Assembly: GCA_002027195.1 (NCBI GenBank)
Contig: MWJO01000022.1
Location: forward strand, 1-64,000
Length of the DNA stretch: 64,000 nt
Direction: 5' to 3'
DNA from: Streptomyces sp. GKU 895
GTDB taxonomy: Bacteria; Actinomycetota; Actinomycetes; Streptomycetales; Streptomycetaceae
Shown here: one piece after another, positions 36,723-46,746 of the stretch
Position numbering within the stretch: the first letter of the stretch is position 1
Layout: each line of letters begins with the position of its first letter
Notes under the pieces: model-generated
What the model saw: only the letters and a program-made list of their open reading frames with translations
Database searches by the model: none
Told to the model about the DNA's origin: nothing
Translations under genes and position numbers: made by a program

Positions 36723-37606
36723 TTGAGCACCGGGGCGTCGACGGCGTCGGACAGCCACTGCTTCTCGATCTTCGCCAGGGTGCCGTCCTTGCGCAGGGCG
36801 TCGACGGCGCCGGTCACGCAGGACGTGAGCGCGCTGCCCTTGTCGAGGACGAGGCCGAACTGCTCCGGGGTGCCGCCCTGGTTCTCGAACTGGCCGACGA
36901 TCTTGGCGTCCGTGACCTCGGCCGCGGTGATGTAGAAGGCGGTCGGCAGGTCGACGACGATCGCGTCCACCTGGCCGTTCTTCAGGGCGGACTTGGCCTG
37001 GTCGTTCTTGGCGTAGGCGGCGGCCTCCCGCGTCGGCTTCACCACGTCCTCGATGTAGTTGAGGCTGGTCGTGCCGACCTGGGCGCCCAGCTTGAGGCCC
37101 TTGAGGTCCGCGATGCTCGTCGCCTTGGCGGCCTTGGAGTCCTTGAGCGCGATGACCGCCTGGCGCACGTCGTAGTAGCCGGAGGAGAAGTCCACGGCCT
37201 TCTTGCGCTCGGCGCTGATCGACACCTGGTTGATGTCGAAGTCGAACGTCTTCTCGCCGGGCGCGAACGCCTTGTTGAAGGGGACGCTCTGCCAGACGAC
37301 GGCGCTCTTGTCGTAGCCGAGGCGCTCCGCCACGGCGTAGGCCACCGCGGACTCGAACCCCTTGCCGTTGGCCGGCTTGTCGTCCTTGAACCAGGGCTCG
37401 TACGCCGGCTCGTCGGTGGCGATCGTCAGCTTGCCGGAGGTCTTGGTGGCGAGCTTGCCCTTGGCGCACGTGGCGCCCGTCGTCGACCCCGACGGCTTGG
37501 CGGCGGCGTCGTCCTCGGGCTGCGGAGCACAGCCGACGGCGGTGGCGAGGAGGGCTATCGTTGCGGCGGCTACGGCGCGGCGCAGGGCGCGAGGGGCGAG
37601 GTGCAT
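36719..37606 (-). CDS. amino-acid ABC transporter substrate-binding lipoprotein
   Basis: A 295-residue type 3 solute-binding protein. The N-terminus has a lipoprotein signal with lipobox TAVGC, so it is anchored outside the membrane. The mature part has LTIATDEPAYEPWFK, GFESAVAYAVAERLGYD and FDFDINQVSISAERKKAVDFS, diagnostic of polar amino-acid binding. The first gene of a three-gene operon with permease and ATPase. The start ATG lacks a clear ribosome site. The 295-base gap 37607-37901 has an imperfect TCGAC-GTCGA repeat near 37629 and no gene I can support. Confidence 0.9.
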   Translation of the reverse strand: MHLAPRALRRAVAAATIALLATAVGCAPQPEDDAAAKPSGSTTGATCAKGKLATKTSGKLTIATDEPAYEPWFKDDKPANGKGFESAVAYAVAERLGYDKSAVVWQSVPFNKAFAPGEKTFDFDINQVSISAERKKAVDFSSGYYDVRQAVIALKDSKAAKATSIADLKGLKLGAQVGTTSLNYIEDVVKPTREAAAYAKNDQAKSALKNGQVDAIVVDLPTAFYITAAEVTDAKIVGQFENQGGTPEQFGLVLDKGSALTSCVTGAVDALRKDGTLAKIEKQWLSDAVDAPVLK

Positions 37607-37901
37607 GGCGGGAGATTGACAGCACGTCGACCCGTTTGTCGAGGTCACGTCGGCTTTTGTCCGCATACTGGGAACACGTGTTGCGTTCTCGTGAACGTTC
37701 CCTGTGTGACCGGTTCGCCGGGGCCGCCGGTCGAGGGCGGGGATCGGAAGACCGGCGGCCCGTACCGCGCAGGAGCCGTCATCCTGTGCGGGGCTGCTAC
37801 CAGTTGACCCCGCAACAACGTGGGCCGGGAGCGTGCGGATGACACCGGGCGCGTGCGAAGGGTTCACACGGGGCGCGCGAGAGTAGTCGCGCGCCCGTTG
37901 C

Positions 37902-38558
37902 TCACCACCCGCGCGCGTGCCACTCCGGCAGATGCGGTCGCTCCGCGCCCAGCGTCGTGTCGTTGCCGTGTCCCGGGTAGACCCAGGTCTCGTCCGGGAG
38001 GACGCCGAAGATCTTCGTCTCCACGTCGTGGATGAGGCTGGCGAACGCCTCAGGGTCCTTGCGGGTGTTGCCCACACCGCCGGGGAACAGGCAGTCACCG
38101 GTGAAGACATGCGGGTGGCCGTGCGGGTCGTCGTAGACCAGGGCGATCGAGCCCGGCGTGTGGCCGACCAGGTGGCGGGCGGTGAGCTCGACGTGGCCGA
38201 CGCGGATGGTGTCGCCGTCTTCGACGAGGACGTCGGTCGGCACGGGGATGCCCGCCGCGTCGTCCCGGCCGGCGTACGTGCGCGCGCCCGTCGCCTCGAC
38301 GACCCGGGCGAGCGCCTGCCAGTGGTCGCCGTGCTGGTGGGTGGTGACGACGGAGGTGATGCCGTCGTCACCGATCATCCCGAGCAGGGTGTCCGCGTCG
38401 TTGGCCGCGTCGATCAGCAGCTGCTCGTCCGTGGCCCGGCAGCGCAGCAGATAGGCGTTGTTGTCCATCGGGCCGACCGCGATCTTGGTGATCATCAGGT
38501 CCTTGAGCTCATGCACGTCCGCCGGGCCACCGACGGTCACCTGTCCGCTGTACGTCAT
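37902..38558 (-). CDS. MBL-fold metallo-hydrolase, glyoxalase II-like
   Basis: A 218-residue metallo-beta-lactamase fold protein. The zinc motif THQHGDHWQ is present, followed by HLVGHTPGS and FTGDCLFPGGVGNTR with the bridging Asp, and a C-terminal PGHGNDT. It resembles small hydroxyacylglutathione hydrolase-type enzymes; in actinobacteria a mycothiol thioester may be the substrate. The start ATG 38558 is followed closely by ITKIAVGPMDNNAYLLR. It is 44 bases downstream of the mycothiol-dependent isomerase gene. Confidence 0.88.
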   Translation of the reverse strand: MTYSGQVTVGGPADVHELKDLMITKIAVGPMDNNAYLLRCRATDEQLLIDAANDADTLLGMIGDDGITSVVTTHQHGDHWQALARVVEATGARTYAGRDDAAGIPVPTDVLVEDGDTIRVGHVELTARHLVGHTPGSIALVYDDPHGHPHVFTGDCLFPGGVGNTRKDPEAFASLIHDVETKIFGVLPDETWVYPGHGNDTTLGAERPHLPEWHARGW

Positions 38559-38602
38559 GACGGCAGCCTATAGCGGGGAGCGGCCCGGGGACCGTGTACG
38601 TC

Positions 38603-39289
38603 CTACAGCGGGGGCAGCGCCGGGAGCGGGCCGCCAGACACCGTCAGCCGCGAGCCGTCACGGCGGCCGGCGAGCCAGCCGAGGAGGTCGGCTGCTCCAC
38701 CCGTCACCGTCACCTCCGGTGTCTGCGCCTCCCGCCCGGTGCTCCACGCGCGCGTGCCGTCGGTCACACGGGTCGGCGGCACGTCGGGGTGCCCGGCGAA
38801 ACGGTCGGCGAGGAACTCGATCTCCCGTTCCGTGAACTCCTCCGGCACGTCTTCCAGCTCGTACCCGATCCCCAGGTCCACGTGGTGCAGCTCCACCTCC
38901 ACCCACCGCCGGAACGGCACCCGCGACGCCGAGTCGGTCACGCCGTTGCGCAGCTCGACGGTGCGGGACCAGTCGCCCGGCACGGCTCCCGCCTCCTGGA
39001 AGCGGGCCGCGCTGTCGCGGACGTCCGCGAGCTGGACGTCGAGGGGACGCGGGGCGTCGCGCTCGATGTCGGCGTCCCGGGCGTCGCCGGAGGCGTACAT
39101 GGGCAGGCCCCGCAGAACATTCACGAGGGCGTCCGCGTTGCGGGCGAGGTGGGCGAGGATGTGACCCCGGCTCCAGCCGGGAAGCCGTGACGGCTCGGCC
39201 ACCGACGCGTTGTCCAGCTTGGCGACTGCGGTGAGCAGCCGATCCGTAGCGTCACGTACAGACGCCAGGTCATGCGCGTGATCAATCAT
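38603..39289 (-). CDS. mycothiol-dependent maleylpyruvate isomerase family protein
   Basis: A 228-residue DinB/MDMPI-type protein. The signature PGWSRGHILAHLARNADAL includes the metal-binding His, and the middle has FRRWVEVELHHVDLGIGYE with further metal His residues. The C-terminal half is the domain often linked to mycothiol chemistry. It shares an orientation and probable function with the adjacent MBL hydrolase. I take ATG 39289; GTG 39298 is an alternative. It is divergent from uvrA. Confidence 0.87.
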   Translation of the reverse strand: MIDHAHDLASVRDATDRLLTAVAKLDNASVAEPSRLPGWSRGHILAHLARNADALVNVLRGLPMYASGDARDADIERDAPRPLDVQLADVRDSAARFQEAGAVPGDWSRTVELRNGVTDSASRVPFRRWVEVELHHVDLGIGYELEDVPEEFTEREIEFLADRFAGHPDVPPTRVTDGTRAWSTGREAQTPEVTVTGGAADLLGWLAGRRDGSRLTVSGGPLPALPPL

Positions 39290-39434
39290 GGTGCTGACCC
39301 TAGACCCGCCACACCTTTGGGTGAAGGTGGTGAAGCTGTGCCGTAAATCGAATGCGCGTGCTATATGGTCGGTCGTGGCGTCGGGCATGCTGGATGGTCC
39401 GGGATTGTTCTCCCATTCGGGAATCCGACCGGCG

Positions 39435-39457
39435 TTGTCAGTGGCTCCCCCTAGTGT
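39435..39457 (+). promoter_or_regulatory. RecA-NDp/PafBC-type promoter of uvrA
   Basis: TTGTCAGTGG (39435-39444), a 7-base spacer and TAGTGT (39452-39457). The uvrA start is about 57 bases downstream. Confidence 0.75.
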
Positions 39458-39513
39458 GAGAAGACACGGGGGCCTCGCCCCTGTCACTTCTCTCAAGAAA
39501 GGTGCGGACCGGC

Positions 39514-42567
<3,054 letters not shown>

Positions 42568-42587
42568 CGGGGCAGAACACCGGACAA

Positions 42588-42620
42588 CCGGGAGGCGGCT
42601 GCGCGACAGCCGCCTCCCGG
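42588..42620. terminator. bidirectional terminator after uvrA
   Basis: CCGGGAGGCGGCT (42588-42600) and AGCCGCCTCCCGG (42608-42620) form a perfect 13-bp stem between convergent uvrA and the sugar kinase. Confidence 0.8.
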
Positions 42621-42655
42621 CGCCGTTTCAGGCTCCGGCCTTCGGGCCCCGCCCG

Positions 42656-43567
42656 CTAGATCCCCGCCACCTCGTCGGCGTACGGCGGCTCCGCCCCGGC
42701 CCGTGAGCAGGTGACCGCCGCCGCGCGTGCCGCGAACCGCAGCAGTCGCGTCCAGTCGTCCCGGCGCAGTGCCTCGACCCCCTGCGCGGAGAGGGCGTCG
42801 AGGGCGGAAAGCCCGTGCAGCAGGGCCGCGTTCACGGTGTCGCCCGCGCCGATCGTGTCGACGACGTCGACCTCCTCACCCGGCACCGCGTGCACGCCCC
42901 CGTCCCGGGTGAACGCGGTCAGCCCGTCACCGCCCTGCGTGATGACCACGGCCGAGGGCCCCGAGGCCAGCCACTCGCGCGGGGTGCCGCCCAGCCACAG
43001 CGCGTCCTCCTCGGAGAGCTTCAGCAGTGACACCGACGGCAGCCAGCTCTTGAACCGGGCCCGGTAGGCATCCGAGTCCGGGATCAGCCCGGCGCGGATG
43101 TTGGGGTCGAGCGCGGTGAACACGCCCTGCGCGGCCGCCGCCCGCATCAGCTCCTCGTAGGCGCTCGCCCCCGGCTCCAGCACCAGCGAACAGGTGCCGA
43201 AGGACACCGCCCGCGTACCGGCGGGGAGTTGAGAGGGGGCCGTGAACAGGCGGTCAGCGGTGCCGTCGACGTAGAAGGAGTAGGCGGCCGAGCCGTGCGC
43301 GTCGATCGTGGCCACGGCCAGGGTGGTCGGTTCCGGGCCGCGCTGGACGGCCGACACGTCCACCGACGCCCGCCGCAGCCCGTCCAGCAGCGCCTCGCCG
43401 AACGCGTCGGACGACGTACGGGAGCAGAAGGCGGTGGGGGAGCCGAGGCGGCCGAGGGCGACGGCGGTGTTGTACGGGCCGCCGCCGAGCGCCGGCGTGA
43501 GCCCCGCCAGGGCGCCCGTGCCCTGCGGCACCAGATCGATGAGGGCCTCACCGGCGACGACGATCAC
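42656..43567 (-). CDS. PfkB-family sugar kinase, fructokinase-like
   Basis: A 303-residue ribokinase-fold kinase, starting MIVVAGEALIDLVP. The substrate region has GGGPYNTAVALGRLG and the C-terminal DTIGAGDTVNAALL carries the catalytic Asp and anion hole. It is likely a fructokinase or related sugar kinase making a sugar phosphate. It lies downstream of and overlaps by four bases (GTGA) the LacI regulator gene, so the pair is one operon and the regulator probably senses the kinase substrate or product. Confidence 0.88.
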   Translation of the reverse strand: MIVVAGEALIDLVPQGTGALAGLTPALGGGPYNTAVALGRLGSPTAFCSRTSSDAFGEALLDGLRRASVDVSAVQRGPEPTTLAVATIDAHGSAAYSFYVDGTADRLFTAPSQLPAGTRAVSFGTCSLVLEPGASAYEELMRAAAAQGVFTALDPNIRAGLIPDSDAYRARFKSWLPSVSLLKLSEEDALWLGGTPREWLASGPSAVVITQGGDGLTAFTRDGGVHAVPGEEVDVVDTIGAGDTVNAALLHGLSALDALSAQGVEALRRDDWTRLLRFAARAAAVTCSRAGAEPPYADEVAGI

Positions 43568-44682
43568 GAATCGGGTCCTTTCTCGGGCTTCTCGAACATC
43601 TCGAACTGCGCGGACACCTCGAACAGCTCGGACTTCTCCAACTGCGTGGACTGCTCGAACTGCTCGGACTTCTCAGGGGTTTCGGCGCAGCCGCACGAGC
43701 TGCGGTGGACGAACGTGCACGGCAGACGCACGGTGTCGGCCGGTCGGTCCGGGGCGGCGAGCCGCGCCAGGAGCACCCGGACCGCCTCGGCGCCCAGCTC
43801 CTTGCTGGGCTGGGCGATCGCGGTGAGCCGGGGCGAGAAGAGGTCGGCCCAGGCGAAGTCGTCGAAGCAGCACAGCGCGAGGTCGCCGGGCACGGACAGG
43901 CCGCGGTCGCGCAGGGTGCGCAGGGCGCCGATGGTCATCGCGTTGTTGGCCGTGACGAGGGCCGTGGGCGGATCGGCGAGGGCCAGCAGCGCGGCGGTAG
44001 CCCGCTCGGCACCGGCCGACGCGGAGTCGCCGTACGCGACGAGCTGTTCGTCGTACGGCAGTCCGGCGGCCGTGAGGCCGGACCGGTACCCGGCGAGCCG
44101 CTCGCCGCTGGTGCTCAGCCCCGGCAGGCCCGCGACCAGGCCGATCCGCCGGTGGCCGAGTCCGGCGAGGTGGGTGACGAGCCGGCTCGTCGGCCCGGCG
44201 TTCTCGGCGCAGACCTGGTCGAAGTGCGGCGGGCCCTCGACCACCCGGTCCAGGAGCACGGTCGGCACCCGGTGGCGGTCGAGGTAGGCGAGCAGCTCGC
44301 CGGGCTCCGCGGAGGGCGCGACGATCAGGCCGTCCACGCGCCGCTCGTGCAGCAGCTGGACGACCTTGCGCTCATGGGCGGGGTCGTCGTGCGGGTCGGC
44401 GATGAGGAGGCTGTAACCGTGCCGCAGGGTCTCGGCCTCGACGCCCTGGAGGATCTCCGTGAAGTACGGGTTGCTGATCGCCGACACCGCGAGGCCGATG
44501 GACCGGGTGCGGGACGTCACCAGGGAACGGGCGAGGGTGTTGGGCGTGTAGCCGAGCTCGTCCATGGCGTCCAGGACGGCCTGGCGGGTGTGGGGGAGGA
44601 CCGGCCGGGTGCCGTTGAGCACGTGCGAGACGGTCGCCACGGAGACGCCCGCGCTGCGTGCCACGTCGGCCATGGTCGGCAT
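43564..44682 (-). CDS. LacI-family regulator with Glu/Phe-rich tail
   Basis: A 372-residue repressor. The N-terminal helix-turn-helix MADVARSAGVSVATVSHVLNG is classic LacI, followed by the hinge region (LARSLVTSRTRSIGLAVS) and a periplasmic-binding-type effector domain ending near CTFVHRSSCG. The last 35 residues form an unusual EKSEQFEQSTQLEKSELFE-like repeat. The start ATG 44682 follows the MPTMADVARSAG reading. An adjacent 5' palindrome with the TTGCGCAA core is its likely operator, giving autoregulation of the operon. Confidence 0.9.
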   Translation of the reverse strand: MPTMADVARSAGVSVATVSHVLNGTRPVLPHTRQAVLDAMDELGYTPNTLARSLVTSRTRSIGLAVSAISNPYFTEILQGVEAETLRHGYSLLIADPHDDPAHERKVVQLLHERRVDGLIVAPSAEPGELLAYLDRHRVPTVLLDRVVEGPPHFDQVCAENAGPTSRLVTHLAGLGHRRIGLVAGLPGLSTSGERLAGYRSGLTAAGLPYDEQLVAYGDSASAGAERATAALLALADPPTALVTANNAMTIGALRTLRDRGLSVPGDLALCCFDDFAWADLFSPRLTAIAQPSKELGAEAVRVLLARLAAPDRPADTVRLPCTFVHRSSCGCAETPEKSEQFEQSTQLEKSELFEVSAQFEMFEKPEKGPDS

Positions 44683-44783
44683 GACGTCCCCCTGTTCTCC
44701 GCCGGCGGGACCCGCGCCGGCGAGATCCGCGCCGGCACCTTCCGGCAACACCTTCAGGCCGGGAACGTATCCCATCCGAAGCC

Positions 44784-44814
44784 GCGCGTAAACGCTTGCG
44801 CAAGCGTTACGCGC
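44784..44814. promoter_or_regulatory. LacI-type operator palindrome
   Basis: AACGCTTGCGCAAGCGTT (44791-44808) is a perfect palindrome with the LacI-family TTGCGCAA core, extended by GCGCGTA and TACGCGC arms. It lies about 105 bases before the LacI start and 33 bases after the XRE-like gene's stop. Confidence 0.7.
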
Positions 44815-44840
44815 AGTACCGGACGTCCAACGGGCGCGCC

Positions 44841-45800
44841 CTACTCCCAGTCCCAGCCGATCCCCACGATCCCGCTGCGCACCCGTGGCTCGACGATGTG
44901 GACCGAGCGGTGCAGGCCGGTGAGGGCCAGTTCCTGGCGTCCGCTGCGCGGAGCCGCCGGCGAGTGCTGGGTGAAGCGGTGGCAGCGGGTCGGCAGCGCG
45001 TTCTCGTCGAACCGCACCTGGAGCGCGTACTGGCCGCCGGCCGGCCCGAAGCCGCGGACGTACTCGCGGGAGACGCCGGCGGTGCCGTCCTCGACGGCGT
45101 AGCGGAACAGGAACGTCTCGCCGGCCCGGAGCCGGGTGTCGAAGAGCAGTTCGGCGACGAGCACCCCGGTGTCGTGGTGCAGCCGGACGCGTCCCGTGCG
45201 GCAGTTCTCCAGGGCGTGCACCTGCATCCGCGCCGGCGCGCATCCCGGGTCGCCGTGGTGGACGGCGACGAAGCGGTCGACGCCGTCCTTGTGGGCGCGC
45301 ACGATGTGGTGCGACTCGCGCCCGAGGAGTTCGCGGCGCCCGCCTATCCGTACCCGCTCGTGGTGGCCGAGGGTGTGCAGGCCGCCGTCCATGGGCGAGC
45401 CCAGCTCGGCGAGCAGCCGGTGCAGCACGCCCGAGGCCTCGACGAGTGAGCGGTAGGAGCGGGCGGCGGGGCGCTGGCCGGCCGCGGTGTCGTCGCTCTC
45501 GGCGAGCAGCCTGATCAGCGACTCCTCGGGCAGCTGGAGGATCTCCTCCAGAGCGCGGACGGCGCGCAGCGACTCGGGGCGCTGGGGACGCCGGGCGCCC
45601 TGCTGCCAGTAACTCAGGCTGGTGACGCCGACTTTGACCCCGTGACGTGACAGGTGGTGCTGCACCCGCTGGAGCGGCAGACCGCGGGCGGCGATCGCGG
45701 CACGCAGGGCCACGTGGAAGGGGCCGCCTCGCAGGGCCGATTCCAGTTCCGCGGTGGCGACGACGGCGGCGACGTCCGCGTGCTGAGTGGCGTGCGGCAT
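44841..45800 (-). CDS. XRE-like DNA-binding protein with C-terminal domain
   Basis: A 319-residue protein. Residues 30-95 form a helix-turn-helix region (FHVALRAAIAARGLPLQRV, then SLSYWQQGARRPQRPESLRA). The C-terminal two thirds contain beta-rich segments (RTGRVRLHHDTGVLVAELLF, AGETFLFRYAVEDG) and end with VRSGIVGIGWDWE. I recognise the layout from conserved streptomycete hypotheticals but know no effector. It could control its own promoter. The start ATG 45800 has GAAAGGCCCCTGC upstream. Gap 45801-46015 shows no clear element. Confidence 0.75.
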   Translation of the reverse strand: MPHATQHADVAAVVATAELESALRGGPFHVALRAAIAARGLPLQRVQHHLSRHGVKVGVTSLSYWQQGARRPQRPESLRAVRALEEILQLPEESLIRLLAESDDTAAGQRPAARSYRSLVEASGVLHRLLAELGSPMDGGLHTLGHHERVRIGGRRELLGRESHHIVRAHKDGVDRFVAVHHGDPGCAPARMQVHALENCRTGRVRLHHDTGVLVAELLFDTRLRAGETFLFRYAVEDGTAGVSREYVRGFGPAGGQYALQVRFDENALPTRCHRFTQHSPAAPRSGRQELALTGLHRSVHIVEPRVRSGIVGIGWDWE

Positions 45801-46015
45801 GCAGGGGCCTTTCTGTGGGTGTTCGCAACGGCTGGTCAGACCGTGCGCGGGGATGTCCTCGGGGTCACCCGTCGGCGCGGCGGCGTCTTCGAGTACGTAC
45901 GCCGTTGCTTGCGTGCGCCGTCGTTCACGGCCCCGAGTTCCCCCGCATTGAAGCGTGTTGACCTAGTCCCGACAACACCTCCGGCCCAACCGCGGCCGAT
46001 ACGCTACTGGTCAGG

Positions 46016-46390
46016 TCAAGTCGGCGCGCCGGAACCGCCGTTGTCGAGTACGGCCCTGATCGCCCGGGCGGAGAGCGCCGACTTGTGCAGGAAGCCGCGG
46101 GCCGGGCTGGCGGCGACGAGTTCCTCGAAGTCGTCCAGCGAGTGCGTGGAGATCAGGATGATCACGGCCGTGACGCGGCTGGTCAGGGCGATGGCGAGGT
46201 CGAAGCCGCTCTCGCCGTCGAGGTCGATGTCCACCAGGACGATGTCCGGGGTCAGTTCGGCGGCCCGCGCGAGAGCCTCCGGCCCCGACCTGGCGACGCC
46301 GACGACGGCGACACCGTCGCGCTCCAGCAGGGCGCGCGCGGCCTCCAGGAACCGGATGCTGTCATCGACGAGAAGACAGCGCATGGACAT
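46016..46390 (-). CDS. receiver-only response regulator
   Basis: A 124-residue single receiver domain with no output domain. The acidic pair DD near the start, the phospho-acceptor in PDIVLVDIDLDG and the conserved Lys in FLHKSALSA are present; the usual Thr/Ser position reads ISTHS. It may act as a phosphate sink or modulate the neighbouring kinase. ATG 46390 is chosen, with ATG 46384 as alternative. A perfect 20-bp palindrome lies 33 bases upstream. It is divergent from the kinase gene. Confidence 0.82.
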   Translation of the reverse strand: MSMRCLLVDDSIRFLEAARALLERDGVAVVGVARSGPEALARAAELTPDIVLVDIDLDGESGFDLAIALTSRVTAVIILISTHSLDDFEELVAASPARGFLHKSALSARAIRAVLDNGGSGAPT

Positions 46391-46422
46391 GCTCACAGGG
46401 TGCCAACGGGTCGGTGGCCGCG

Positions 46423-46442
46423 CTTTCCGGCTAGCCGGAAAG
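46423..46442. promoter_or_regulatory. 20-bp perfect palindrome upstream of the receiver gene
   Basis: CTTTCCGGCTAGCCGGAAAG is symmetric across all 20 bases and sits 33 bases before the receiver-only gene. A degenerate copy occurs before the NarL regulator at 49898-49915. Likely binding site of a dimeric regulator. Confidence 0.65.
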
Positions 46443-46596
46443 AGTGGGCGCACGTCACTACCAGCCAGCTGGAATGTGCCGAAGTCCGTTGCCGGACAGG
46501 GCGGTTCACGCTCACCCACAGCCATGGCGCATCACGCGCGGTAGCATGTGGGCTGCCCTGGAATGGCCGTGGAATCCGGTCGGATGGGGGTGTGCG

Positions 46597-46737
46597 ATGA
46601 GAACGTCGGTCGGGAACGACGCAGCGGTCGCCATCGGCCGCCGGGACGGTCCGGGCATCGAACACCGCGGCCGGGACCATTCGGGCGCCGGGCACCTGGG
46701 CCGGGGCTGTCCGGGCGCCGGGCACCGGGGACACTGA
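46597..46737 (+). CDS. small ORF with 10-residue repeats before the kinase
   Basis: A 46-residue ORF starting ATG with GGATGGGGG upstream. Its second half is a His/Gly/Arg repeat (GAGHLGRGCP, GAGHRGH) encoded by 30-bp tandem repeats. It ends 9 bases before the kinase GTG, so it could act as a translationally coupled leader. I cannot tell whether it makes a functional protein. The 206-base gap upstream (46391-46596) otherwise holds the palindrome. Confidence 0.4.
   Translation: MRTSVGNDAAVAIGRRDGPGIEHRGRDHSGAGHLGRGCPGAGHRGH
46640..46730. repeat. 30-bp tandem repeat in the kinase leader ORF
   Basis: Units at 46652-46681, 46682-46711 and a partial from 46712, each beginning CGGGC(A/G)(T/C)C and containing GGCCGGG, an exact 30-bp period. 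Confidence 0.65.
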
Positions 46738-46746
46738 GGACCGGCC

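Noticed and set aside
37645..37845. Small minus-strand ORF between the amino-acid ABC operon and the MBL gene
   Set aside because: No ribosome site, no coding bias and no motif.
43564..45828. 754-codon minus-strand ORF covering LacI and the upstream region
   Set aside because: Only the LacI part is real; the upstream half overlaps the XRE-like gene in a different frame.
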